Source: Gammaproteobacteria bacterium (GTDB taxonomy: Bacteria > Pseudomonadota > Gammaproteobacteria > Steroidobacterales > JABDKV01). Taken from it: DNA of 64,000 bases. The stretch spans positions 78,501 through 142,500 of the forward strand of contig JABDJB010000045.1 of NCBI GenBank assembly GCA_013003425.1, written 5' to 3'. Both the position numbers and the translations under genes were made by a program. The notes beneath the pieces are model-generated. The model saw nothing but the letters and a program-made list of their open reading frames with translations. It was not told the origin of the DNA and searched no databases. Shown here piece by piece: positions 32,596 to 40,516 of the stretch (positions within the stretch are counted from its first letter, which is position 1; each line of letters begins with the position of its first letter).

Positions 32596-34305
32596 TTAGT
32601 CGCCTATCCGGCGGTTGAATACCAGGACGCCTGCACTGCGATCGATGTTGATGTCGAAGTGGCGCAGGAACGACTGACCGAGCAGGCCATCGACGCCGCC
32701 CATTGATTCGAGTATCACCGCCTCGACATTGTCGACCCGCGCTCCGCTGACGTCGATCGACTGCAGCCGCGCCGTGGTCGTATAGATCCGACCGTTGGCG
32801 GTTTCCAGTGCGACAACCGGGGCGCGGAAAAAAATATCATTAATGCCAAGACGCAGCGCGGTCGCGGACGTTATCGCGGTGTAGCTGGCTCCGGTATCGA
32901 ACAGGAAGCGATAGGTTTCGGTTGAACCGTTGATTCGTGCGTTGACGAACAGCGTGTTGCGGCGGCGCTGGATTGGTACGGTGGTGACAGGTGGCGTGTT
33001 GCGCCTGGCCCGCAGCCGCTGCAGCAGCGGATCGATTTCCGCAGCCAGTGCAGGATCCAGCGCAAGGGCCTGCTCCAGTGAGGCCAGCGCACCCTGCATA
33101 TCACCGCGCCTTGCCAGCAGTTCACCGAGCAGGCGGTGATAGGGCGCGTAGTCCGGGTCGGCAGCAAGCGCTTCGCGCAGCAAAGACAGGCTGGTGCCGC
33201 TATCCTGGCCGGCTGCAAGCGCGTTTTCGATGACCAGCCTGCGCACCCTGTGGGGCTCAGGATCTGACAGCGCAAGCAGATCATTGAGCGCGCCACGCAG
33301 GTCGCCAACGGCCTGAAGAGCCTCGACCCGCATCAGACGCAGGCTGTCGCTCAGGCCAACCGTTACGGCAGCATCATCCAGCAGCGCCAATGCTGCTGCC
33401 CAGTCGGATTGTTGTAACAGTTGCTGCGCAGCAAAGGCGTAGGCCTGATGCATCAGCCGGCTGCCGTGCCGCCGGGTGTATTCGTCAAGATGCAAAGTCT
33501 GTCGACCGAATTCCACTGCCTGTTCGTAATCGCCAACCGCAATTCTGTTTTTTAGCCAGGCAATGCGGCCGACGCTGGTCTGCCGGTAGTAATAGTCGGC
33601 GTACTCAGTCAATGTCATCGGTTGCGGCGCGCGTTGTGCCTGTGCGAGCAGGGCGTTTACCGGGCCAATGTCGAGCGCCACCGCAGTCGTCGCGCTGTGG
33701 TCGCCCCGAACCAGCCCAAGCAGAGCCTGTTGTGCGGGATCAACGATGGCACTGGCCGGTCCCTCGCCGGTAAAGGAGCCGATGCTCAGCTGGTAGTTAT
33801 ACGCTCCGAGTTCATCACGCACGCCAGCCGCCGCCACTGTTGCCCGGTACGGCGGGCCGCCGGTAAGCAGAAGCAGTTCCCGTCCCATGTATAAAGAACC
33901 ATCGCTGGTATCTGGCTGCAGGGTCTGCGTGTCGGGCAGCGGGCGGTCCAGCTGCAGCAATGCTATCCCGGTACGTTCGTCTGCAGCCAGCACTACCGGT
34001 GCCTCGGCCTGGTGGCCGGATGCCGACCGGGCCGTCAGTCGCTGCGCACCGACGAAAGCAGCGATAGGGGCGAGCAGGGTGCGTTCGTCGCCTACTATCG
34101 TAGCCAGCGCTGTAACAGTTCGTTCGCCATGACGCGCGACCTGCAGTGCAACTGTTGCCGGCGCCGCTTCGATGGCAGTTTCGGCTGCAACCGGCTCAGT
34201 CTGCAGCTGCAGACCCGGGGCCGGATCCGGTGACGGTCTCTGCGCCCACTGGGCCAGCAGCAGCCCGCCGGTCAGGCCAATCAGCAACAAGACTATGGTG
34301 CGCAT
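32596..34305 (-). CDS. Membrane-tethered protein: degenerate trypsin-like domain, TPRs, retropepsin-type aspartyl protease
   Basis: A 569-residue protein. The ATG at 34305 starts a signal anchor (MRTIVLLLIGLTGGLLLAQW). Residues about 45-210 look like a trypsin/HtrA-like domain (LLAPIAAFVGA, ADERTGIALLQLD, GEGPASAIVDP), but the expected His, Asp and Ser of the triad are absent. A TPR-like helical region follows (about 240-435), including YAPYHRLLGELLARRGDMQGALASLEQALALDP. The C-terminal domain is a clan AA aspartyl protease: FDTGASYTAI with Asp470 and later GGVDGLLGQSFLRHF. It is probably periplasmic. Its stop almost abuts the M14 gene stop. Confidence 0.82.
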   Translation of the reverse strand: MRTIVLLLIGLTGGLLLAQWAQRPSPDPAPGLQLQTEPVAAETAIEAAPATVALQVARHGERTVTALATIVGDERTLLAPIAAFVGAQRLTARSASGHQAEAPVVLAADERTGIALLQLDRPLPDTQTLQPDTSDGSLYMGRELLLLTGGPPYRATVAAAGVRDELGAYNYQLSIGSFTGEGPASAIVDPAQQALLGLVRGDHSATTAVALDIGPVNALLAQAQRAPQPMTLTEYADYYYRQTSVGRIAWLKNRIAVGDYEQAVEFGRQTLHLDEYTRRHGSRLMHQAYAFAAQQLLQQSDWAAALALLDDAAVTVGLSDSLRLMRVEALQAVGDLRGALNDLLALSDPEPHRVRRLVIENALAAGQDSGTSLSLLREALAADPDYAPYHRLLGELLARRGDMQGALASLEQALALDPALAAEIDPLLQRLRARRNTPPVTTVPIQRRRNTLFVNARINGSTETYRFLFDTGASYTAITSATALRLGINDIFFRAPVVALETANGRIYTTTARLQSIDVSGARVDNVEAVILESMGGVDGLLGQSFLRHFDINIDRSAGVLVFNRRIGD

Positions 34306-34336
34306 GAAGTTTGGGAGTGCGCGCAGCGCGGATGGT

Positions 34337-34945
34337 TCAGGCCGCGTCGATACCGACGTAGCCAGGTGTTGCCGCGATACGAGCGAGCCAGCTGTTGACC
34401 GCCGGGTATCCTGACAGGTCAAACCCGCCTTCGTCAGCAACATGGGTGTAGGCATACAGCGCGATATCCGCAATGCTCATGGTGTCATCGACGAAATAGC
34501 TGTTGCTGGCAAGATGCTGCTCCATCACATCGAGAGCGGCGTATCCGCCGGTCATCTTTTGTTCCATCTCTGCCCGGCGCGGGCTGTCGACATCGGTATG
34601 CATCAGGATAAAGCGGGCGACTGCGATAAACGGCTCGTGGCTGTATTGTTCAAAGAACATCCACTGCATGACCTGCGCCGCCGGCAGCGGATCGGTGGGC
34701 ATGTAGGGCGTGCCGTGGCGGGCCAGGTAGTACAGGATCGCGTTTGATTCCCACAGGACTTCACCATTCTCCAGCTGTAGCGCGGGAATACGTCCGTTCG
34801 GGTTCTTGAGCAGAAACTCCGGCGTGCGGGTTTCGCCTTTCATGATATCGACGTCGATACGCTCGTACTCGATACCCAGCAGCGACAGGAGCAGGCGTGG
34901 CTTGTAGCTGTTGCCGGACGGAAGATAGTCATACAGGCGGTACAT
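34337..34945 (-). CDS. Glutathione S-transferase family protein
   Basis: A 202-residue cytosolic GST. The N-terminal thioredoxin fold (residues 1-75) has YRLYDYLPSGNSYKPRLLLSLLG, with Ser12 or nearby as the likely glutathione-activating residue, and the cis-Pro motif GRIPALQLENGEVLWESNAI, which binds the gamma-glutamyl part of GSH. The C-terminal helical domain runs from about 85 to 200, ending in the family hallmark FVDDTMSIADIALYAY. It is 31 bp upstream of the aspartyl-protease gene on the same strand. The substrate is unknown. Confidence 0.9.
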   Translation of the reverse strand: MYRLYDYLPSGNSYKPRLLLSLLGIEYERIDVDIMKGETRTPEFLLKNPNGRIPALQLENGEVLWESNAILYYLARHGTPYMPTDPLPAAQVMQWMFFEQYSHEPFIAVARFILMHTDVDSPRRAEMEQKMTGGYAALDVMEQHLASNSYFVDDTMSIADIALYAYTHVADEGGFDLSGYPAVNSWLARIAATPGYVGIDAA

Positions 34946-34956
34946 GCGTTTGCTCC

Positions 34957-35970
34957 TCAGGCGGCGTCGCGCCTGGCTGGCCGGTAGCCGGTGGCGGCAC
35001 AGAACTTCCGGATTAGCACATCGTCAGCCCAGGTCGGGCCGAAGCTGGAATACAGGTAACCGCAGTGACCACCGAGCTCGGTAGTGAGAATCTCGAGATT
35101 TGCGGGCCGGGCCAGTTGTGCCAGTTCGGTGATCGGGATAATCGGGTCATCTTCGGCTGCTACCAGCAGGGTAGGTGCGGTAAGCGGAGCCAGTGCGTCG
35201 CCCAGCAGTGAGTAGCCGTTGAGGTAAGTCATCAGGTCCGGGAAGTTGCTGCATTGTGTTACCAGAAACTCGGTGAGTGCACGCATGGTGCGTTGCTGAT
35301 CCAGAATTTCCAGGTCGTACAGGTGTGGCCAGAAGCGGTGCTTGCGCCGCAGTGACCTGCGCCACTTGCGCATGAAGTAATAGTTATAGCTGGCCGGACC
35401 ATTCTCCAGCGCATCGAGTGTCGCCGGTGGATGCAGCACCGGGCACAACGCGACCACCTGTGCCAGCGCAAGCCCGGCAGCGTCGGCACGTGCAGCAATA
35501 CGCATCGAGAAGTTTGCGCCGAGCGAAAAACCTCCCAGGCACAGCGGCCTTCCGTCGACAAGTCGCTGGATCTCGCCGACCGCGTCGACCATTTCATCGA
35601 TGCGGCAGGAATGAAAAATTCCTTCGTTGAGCTCATGCGTGTTGCCGTGGTCACGCAGCTGCAGTCGCCACACGTCGAAACCGGCGTTGTACAGCTCGCT
35701 GCAGGCCGACAGCATATACAAGGAATTGGCGCTGCCTTCCCAGCCATGGATCAGCACGGCAACCGGTGCCGCCGCCGCCGGGCGCGCGCGCAGGCATTTC
35801 AGCCGGACGCCGTCGCCGGTGGTAATGATTTCCACACGCGAGGCATCGATCAGCCGGCGGGCGCGATGCGCAACAAAAGGCTTGCGCAGCGGAATGCTCG
35901 CTAATATCGATTGGAAATGCGGATTCCGAAACGGACCGCTCGGCAGGAATTCGGGCAGGCTGGCACTCAT
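34957..35970 (-). CDS. YheT-like alpha/beta hydrolase
   Basis: A 337-residue hydrolase of the YheT/AB-hydrolase-4 family. The ATG at 35970 starts MSASLPEFLPSGPFRNPHFQ, and FRNPHFQSIL is the typical family start. The oxyanion region HGWEGSANSLYML is near 85, LRDHGNTHELNEGIFH near 115, the nucleophile Ser in LGGFSLGANFSMR near 155, the acid in AAEDDPIIP near 280 and His in GGHCGYLYS near 310. Bacterial members are poorly characterised esterases. The frame is open further upstream to 36171 but that part is not conserved-looking. It lies 11 bp upstream of the GST gene, so they are co-transcribed. Confidence 0.88.
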   Translation of the reverse strand: MSASLPEFLPSGPFRNPHFQSILASIPLRKPFVAHRARRLIDASRVEIITTGDGVRLKCLRARPAAAAPVAVLIHGWEGSANSLYMLSACSELYNAGFDVWRLQLRDHGNTHELNEGIFHSCRIDEMVDAVGEIQRLVDGRPLCLGGFSLGANFSMRIAARADAAGLALAQVVALCPVLHPPATLDALENGPASYNYYFMRKWRRSLRRKHRFWPHLYDLEILDQQRTMRALTEFLVTQCSNFPDLMTYLNGYSLLGDALAPLTAPTLLVAAEDDPIIPITELAQLARPANLEILTTELGGHCGYLYSSFGPTWADDVLIRKFCAATGYRPARRDAA

Positions 35971-36044
35971 TGGGCGAACTATATCCGAATCCACCGGTTT
36001 TGCACTCGCCGGGCGGAACCCGCGGGCGTCGGTTGTGGCGGGGG

Positions 36045-36551
36045 TCAGCCGTGCAGTTGCTTCGTATAGGCCGAATCCCTGTACGTTTCTGTGTCCGCGA
36101 TGTCGGGACAGGCCAGCCACCAGTAGCACAGTGCCGTAAGGGCGCCGGCTGCGCCGCCATAAAGCAGCCATTGAGCAGCTTCTGCACCGCTGTGCTCTAA
36201 CATCGCATGCAGCGCATGCTGACTACTGGTGCCGACATCAATCAGGATCACGCTGAAGTACAAGGCAAACGGCAGCGCCCCGGCGCCGGCTCCCAATCGC
36301 GCCATGTGCATTGGTTTTTTCCAGCCGCGGTGATTGGCATAACTGATCAGCAACAGGCCCAGCGTCAGCATGACCGGGTAGGCGAACACGGTTGCTGCTA
36401 CGCCGACCGTAAAGGCGAACCACATCAGCTCGTGGAAGCTGCCTCGAGGGAGTATCTGGTCTGCATCAAAGGCTCCCAGCACCACGGTGACCAGGAGTAT
36501 CGCCGCCAGTGCGCCAAATGGTGCAACCACTATCGCCAGCAGCTTGCGCAT
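36045..36551 (-). CDS. Four-helix membrane protein of the GbsR operon
   Basis: A 168-residue integral membrane protein, no family recognised. Helices at about 4-27 (LLAIVVAPFGALAAILLVTVV), 42-72 (MWFAFTVGVAATVFAYPVMLTLGLLLIS), 85-105 and 128-148 (AAQWLLYGGAAGALTALCYWWLA). Its ATG overlaps the regulator stop by one base (TGATG). As it is read from the same message as the GbsR-type regulator it may be the effector or transport component of that locus, but no substrate is evident. Confidence 0.68.
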   Translation of the reverse strand: MRKLLAIVVAPFGALAAILLVTVVLGAFDADQILPRGSFHELMWFAFTVGVAATVFAYPVMLTLGLLLISYANHRGWKKPMHMARLGAGAGALPFALYFSVILIDVGTSSQHALHAMLEHSGAEAAQWLLYGGAAGALTALCYWWLACPDIADTETYRDSAYTKQLHG

Positions 36552-37069
36552 CAACTGGTGGTGAGCTTGCGGATCTTGTTGCCCATCTTCAGGACTTTCT
36601 TCTGGGCCGGCAATGGCAGGGTAGAGACCTGATCGAACAAGCGCGCCATGGATTCCATCAGCTCGTGCAGTTCTTTCATCCGGCTGACCGTGTAGGCATC
36701 GATATCACCGCTTTCTGCCTCGGTGACGCACTCACGCAGCATTTCCAGGGTGGGGTCTACTTCACGCCGTTTACGATGTTCGATGATAGCGCGCACCATT
36801 GCCCAGACGTCTTTTTCCGACTCGAAGTAGTCACGCCGGTCGCCAATGCGGTGAATGACACGCACGATGCCAAAAGCCTGCAACTCGCGCAGACTGGTGC
36901 TGACGTTGGAGCGTGCAAGCCCAAGTGCATCACTGATCTGCTCGGCATTCAGCGGTTCTTCCGACAGGAACAGCAAGGCGTGAATCTGTGCGACGCTGCG
37001 ATTTATCCCCCACCGACTGCTCATCTCACCCCAGTGCAGGATGAAACGGGTATTGATCTGGTCACTCAT
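36551..37069 (-). CDS. GbsR/MarR-family transcriptional regulator
   Basis: A 172-residue winged-helix regulator of the GbsR type (PadR/MarR superfamily). The ATG at 37069 gives MSDQINTRFILHWGEMSSRWGI, the typical GbsR opening. The HTH is PLNAEQISDALGLARSNVSTSLRELQAFGIV (about 40-70) and the wing RVIHRIGDRRDYFES. GbsR members often repress osmoprotectant, lipid or transporter genes and sense small molecules. It overlaps the upstream membrane-protein gene by 8 bp and the downstream one by 1 bp. The perfect 12-bp dyad at 37488-37517 in front of the operon is the obvious autoregulatory operator. Confidence 0.9.
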   Translation of the reverse strand: MSDQINTRFILHWGEMSSRWGINRSVAQIHALLFLSEEPLNAEQISDALGLARSNVSTSLRELQAFGIVRVIHRIGDRRDYFESEKDVWAMVRAIIEHRKRREVDPTLEMLRECVTEAESGDIDAYTVSRMKELHELMESMARLFDQVSTLPLPAQKKVLKMGNKIRKLTTS

Positions 37070-37472
37070 GTGAAAGCCTGTTCTGTAGCTGATGCTGGCG
37101 CGTTTCCTCGGCTTCTTGCCTGCGGCGGTCGTCGAGGGCATGACGGCGCCAGCGACTGATGATGTACATGTTGGCAAGATGCAGTGCGCCGAGCACCAGC
37201 AGCACCCAGCCCAGCCGCGTTGCGAGTATTTCAATCGCCGCGGTGATATTTGCCGGGTTGCCGCCACGCTGCAGCGTCAGCAGGACATAGCCGGGGATAA
37301 ACAGGTAAAAGCCCACTATCAACAGATGGTTCAGTGAACTGGCAAGTTCTTCGTTGTCACCGAAACTGGCCCGCAGAAACGCCAGGCCATTGTTGCTCAG
37401 GGTATGTGCCACCCAGATAGTCAGCAAAATGCTCGTCGCGATATAGGCAAGGTGGGTGAGCAGCGGCAGCAT
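37062..37472 (-). CDS. Three-helix membrane protein, first gene of the GbsR operon
   Basis: A 136-residue membrane protein of unknown family. Helices at about 2-24 (THLAYIATSILLTIWVAHTL), 46-66 (LNHLLIVGFYLFIPGYVLLTL) and 82-104 (LATRLGWVLLVLGALHLANMYII), followed by an Arg/Glu-rich cytosolic tail. Such small membrane proteins next to GbsR regulators occur widely in gammaproteobacteria without assigned function. The ATG is 16 bp from the operator palindrome, so repressor binding would block transcription directly. Confidence 0.7.
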   Translation of the reverse strand: MLPLLTHLAYIATSILLTIWVAHTLSNNGLAFLRASFGDNEELASSLNHLLIVGFYLFIPGYVLLTLQRGGNPANITAAIEILATRLGWVLLVLGALHLANMYIISRWRRHALDDRRRQEAEETRQHQLQNRLSHE

Positions 37473-37487
37473 GTCTTTATCCTGTGA

Positions 37488-37517
37488 CTGTAATTTCTGA
37501 CGTCACAGAAATTACAG
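37488..37517. promoter_or_regulatory. 12-bp perfect inverted repeat, probable GbsR-type operator
   Basis: CTGTAATTTCTG (37488-37499), spacer ACGTCA, then CAGAAATTACAG (37506-37517): a perfect dyad of 12-bp arms with half-site centres 18 bp apart. It overlaps the -10 hexamer of the divergent minus-strand promoter and sits 16 bp from the first start codon of the regulator operon. Confidence 0.8.
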
Positions 37518-37537
37518 AAACAGATGACGAATGTCAA
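37509..37537 (-). promoter_or_regulatory. Promoter of the GbsR operon
   Basis: On the minus strand TTGACA (37537-37532) is separated by 17 bp from TAATTT (37514-37509, weak -10). The -10 lies inside the right arm of the inverted repeat, a standard repressor geometry. On the plus strand ATGTCA (37531-37536), 17 bp, TAGAAT (37554-37559) could serve the phosphoesterase gene, so the two promoters share their -35 region. Confidence 0.6.
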
Positions 37538-37565
37538 GCGCGCGGATGAGGGCTAGAATTCAGCC

Positions 37566-38522
37566 ATGACCCAGACCGTGACACCGTTGCCGCCGCAGCG
37601 CGATCAGCTGGCCAGCCGTATTGGCCGGGTTCACCTGCGTCAGCGGCTGGGTATCGAGCAGGTTTATGAGTCAAAGGTTTTTGGCCAGGGGCGCAACCTG
37701 CTGCACCTGGAAAACCTTAAATCCTTCGACAAGCTCCTCGCCCTGCTGCTGAAAGCGACATTCCTGTTCAACCGCGGGCGCAGCAACGCTCGCGGTATCG
37801 TGTTGCGCGAGAATATTTTTGCCCTGCCAAACCTGCCACGCGCGTTTGACGGTTTTCGTCTGCTGCACGTTTCCGACCTGCATCTGGACATGGCCAGCGA
37901 CATACCGGCTGTGCTGATCGAGGCCGTCAAAGGGCTTGAATTTGATTGTTGTGTTTTGACGGGCGATTTTCGCGCCGAAACCTTTGGCGAATTTGCTGAC
38001 TGTTGCGCAGCGTTGGCGCGAGTCCGCCCGCACCTGGGCGATAAGGTTTATGGCGTGCTGGGTAATCACGACAGCATCCAGATGGTGCCGGCCATCGAGG
38101 AGCTGGGAATAAACCTGCTGCTAAACGAATATGCATTACTCGAGCGTGATGACGCAGCGTTATATCTTGCCGGCGTTGACGATCCGCATTACTTCCGCGC
38201 CGATAACCTCGAAAAAGCCGCGGACGCGATTCCTGAAGAGGCGGTTTCGATACTGTTGTCACACTCGCCGGAAATCTACAAGAATGCTCTGCACGCGGCG
38301 TTCGACATCATGCTGTGCGGTCACACCCATGGCGGGCAGATTTGCCTGCCGGGCGGATTTCCGCTGTACCTGAATGCCAATTGCCGGCGAAGTGTGTGTC
38401 GCGGTGCGTGGGAGTACCACGGCATGCAGGGTTATACCTCGGCGGGTTCAGGCAGCAGCATCCTGGACGTGCGTTTCAATTGCCCACCCGAAATCGTGGT
38501 GCATACGCTGGTACGAAGCTGA
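37566..38522 (+). CDS. Metallophosphoesterase (calcineurin-like, YkuE-type)
   Basis: A 318-residue phosphoesterase. After an unusual 95-residue N-terminal extension the dinuclear-metal motifs appear in order: LLHVSDLHLD (about 100), LTGDFRAE (about 134), GVLGNHDSIQM (about 163), LLSHSPEIY (about 235) and CGHTHGGQICLPG (about 253). There is no signal peptide or TAT motif. The closest described relatives are YkuE/UDP-diacylglucosamine-like hydrolases; the true substrate is open. A -10-like TAGAAT ends 6 bp before the ATG, implying a leaderless or near-leaderless mRNA. It overlaps the cysZ-like gene by 1 bp. Confidence 0.9.
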   Translation: MTQTVTPLPPQRDQLASRIGRVHLRQRLGIEQVYESKVFGQGRNLLHLENLKSFDKLLALLLKATFLFNRGRSNARGIVLRENIFALPNLPRAFDGFRLLHVSDLHLDMASDIPAVLIEAVKGLEFDCCVLTGDFRAETFGEFADCCAALARVRPHLGDKVYGVLGNHDSIQMVPAIEELGINLLLNEYALLERDDAALYLAGVDDPHYFRADNLEKAADAIPEEAVSILLSHSPEIYKNALHAAFDIMLCGHTHGGQICLPGGFPLYLNANCRRSVCRGAWEYHGMQGYTSAGSGSSILDVRFNCPPEIVVHTLVRS

Positions 38523-39253
38523 TGCCCGCCACGTTACTGAAGGGCGCGTCCTACGCGTTCGCCGGGCTGACGCACCTGGCCGACCGCGAGCTGCGGGTGT
38601 TTGTACTCGGCCCGCTGCTGACAAACATTGTTCTTTTCTCGCTGGCGATCTGGTGGGCGGCCGGCACCTTCGATAGCTGGATTGACTGGCTGGTGCAGTG
38701 GTTGCCCGGCTGGCTCGACTGGTTACAGTGGCTGATCTGGCCAATATTCGTGCTGGCGTTGGTGCTGCTGGTCTTCTACACATTCACAATGATCGCGAAC
38801 ATTGTCGGGGCGCCGTTCAACGGTTTGCTGGCAGAGAAAGTCGAGCAGAGCCTGAGGCCGGACATGCCACGCCCGGCGGGCAGGCCTTTGTGGCAGGAAG
38901 TGCCTTACGCCGTGGCGCATGAGTTTCGTAAATGGGCCTACATACTGCCGCGTGCGCTGCCACTGCTGCTGCTTTTCCTGATCCCCGGCCTCAATGCATT
39001 CGCACCGCTGCTGTGGTTCGGTTTTGGCGCGTGGATGCTGGCAATGGAATATGTCGATTATCCGATGGGCAACCATGGTCTCAGTTTTCGCCGGCAGCGT
39101 GAGCTGCTGGGCGAGCGGCGTATGCTGGTACTCGGGTTTGGCGCCGGAGTGCTGATCATGACGCTTGTTCCGCTGCTGAACTTCCTGTCGATGCCAAGCG
39201 CCGTCATTGGCGCCACGCTGCTTTGGAGTGAGCAGCTTGATAATCAGCGCTGA
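38522..39253 (+). CDS. cysZ: CysZ/EI24-family membrane protein
   Basis: A 243-residue integral membrane protein of the EI24/CysZ family; CysZ is a sulfate permease in E. coli. The ATG overlaps the phosphoesterase stop (TGATG). It begins GASYAFAGLTHLADRELRVFVLGPLLTNIVLFSL, the usual CysZ opening. Four helices follow, with IANIVGAPFNGLLAEKVE (family hallmark) near 90, and DYPMGNHGLSF..RRQRELL near 180-195. It could move sulfate or another small solute; without sulfur genes nearby the symbol is tentative. Confidence 0.83.
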   Translation: MPATLLKGASYAFAGLTHLADRELRVFVLGPLLTNIVLFSLAIWWAAGTFDSWIDWLVQWLPGWLDWLQWLIWPIFVLALVLLVFYTFTMIANIVGAPFNGLLAEKVEQSLRPDMPRPAGRPLWQEVPYAVAHEFRKWAYILPRALPLLLLFLIPGLNAFAPLLWFGFGAWMLAMEYVDYPMGNHGLSFRRQRELLGERRMLVLGFGAGVLIMTLVPLLNFLSMPSAVIGATLLWSEQLDNQR

Positions 39254-40508
39254 CAAGCCCGGATACGTATCACACCTGCGCGGTTTGGGTTCGGGTATCG
39301 AGTACCCTGCAGACCAGCTGATGAACCTGGATCCGGCCGACGGCCGCCCCGTCGAAATGGTCATAGATATAAAGCGGCTGAAGCGCGAGCAACCGGATTG
39401 CGCCTGGTACAAGCCGGAACGAAATGACATGTGGCGTTTTGGCGGTCTGCTGGGGCTCGACAGCAACGATGCCGGCAACGCGAGGTGGATAACAAGCGGT
39501 GGTGAAGGCGCTACCCCGTTGCTCGAATACGCGGACTATCCACTGGCGAAAAAGGTCGGCTTCCGGCTGCAGGTGAAAGAAGAGGGCAGGCCGGTGCCTG
39601 GGTACGGTGCCAATCCGACGCTCAGTTTCAAGGATCGCGGCATGGCCATGGTCGTTTCGATGGCGCGTCTGTTCGGACTGGACAGACTCACCGTACCCAC
39701 GCAGGGTAACGCCGGTGATTCACTCGCCGACTATGCGGTGCGCGCGGGGCTGGCCGCAGCGATAGTGATGCCGGATGACACGCCGATGCCGGTGCTGGGA
39801 CGGGTGGCAGCGCTGGCGCGCATGCATGAACGCATAGAGCTCGACCTGGTACAGGGCACGATCCGCGAAGCCGGGCAGCTGATGAAAGAAAAATACCTTC
39901 CACGGGGTTACTTCAATGTCGCGACTTTCCAGGAGCCGGGCTGGCGTATCGAGGGAAAGAAAACACTGGGTCTGGAGCTGGCTGAGCCGGTCAGCGCCGG
40001 TAGCCGGTGGGAATTGCCCGATGTCATCGTCTATCCGACGGGTGGCGGAACCGGCCTGCTCGGCATGTGGAAAGCATTTGATGAGTTACAGGCTCTCGGG
40101 CTGATCGACAGCCGCCGTCCGCGCATGGTGGCGGTGCAAAGCGATGAGACCGCCCCACTGGTCGAAGCAATGACGACGGGAGCCGACGATACCGCCGCTG
40201 TTGCTCCCGGTCATACTATTGCTACAGGACTCAATGTGCCCGGCGGTATCGGGCATTTTCGGGTGCTGCAGATCCTGCGAGCCAGCGACGGTGTGGCGGT
40301 GAGTGTCAGTGAGCAGGAAATTGCCACGTCCGTGGCGGCAACATGGCGGGACAAAGGCTGGTGGATTTCACCGGAAGGGGCGGCAAGCTTCGCAGCGCTG
40401 CCGCAGCTTGCGCAAAGTGGCGTGGTGCAAACAGGTCAGCGGGTCGTGTGCGTAAACACCGCGTCTCTGGAAAAATACCTGCCGGGCCTGCGTCACCTGC
40501 TGGTTTAG
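39237..40508 (+). CDS. Threonine-synthase-like PLP-dependent enzyme
   Basis: A fold-type II PLP enzyme of about 423 residues. The PLP lysine is in NPTLSFKDRGM (about 128-138); the phosphate-binding loop is TQGNAGDSLADYA-like near 160 and a second Gly-rich loop PTGGGTGLLGM near 270. Order and spacing match the archaeal/bacterial class of threonine synthases (O-phosphohomoserine to threonine). The N-terminus keeps the YVSHL..YPADQ pattern but lacks the four Cys of the usual zinc ribbon, replaced by Gly, Ser and Asp. The start is uncertain: TTG 39237 has GGAG eight bases before; GTG 39228 is an alternative. It overlaps cysZ. Confidence 0.83.
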   Translation: MIISADKPGYVSHLRGLGSGIEYPADQLMNLDPADGRPVEMVIDIKRLKREQPDCAWYKPERNDMWRFGGLLGLDSNDAGNARWITSGGEGATPLLEYADYPLAKKVGFRLQVKEEGRPVPGYGANPTLSFKDRGMAMVVSMARLFGLDRLTVPTQGNAGDSLADYAVRAGLAAAIVMPDDTPMPVLGRVAALARMHERIELDLVQGTIREAGQLMKEKYLPRGYFNVATFQEPGWRIEGKKTLGLELAEPVSAGSRWELPDVIVYPTGGGTGLLGMWKAFDELQALGLIDSRRPRMVAVQSDETAPLVEAMTTGADDTAAVAPGHTIATGLNVPGGIGHFRVLQILRASDGVAVSVSEQEIATSVAATWRDKGWWISPEGAASFAALPQLAQSGVVQTGQRVVCVNTASLEKYLPGLRHLLV

Positions 40509-40516
40509 GCGCTCCG

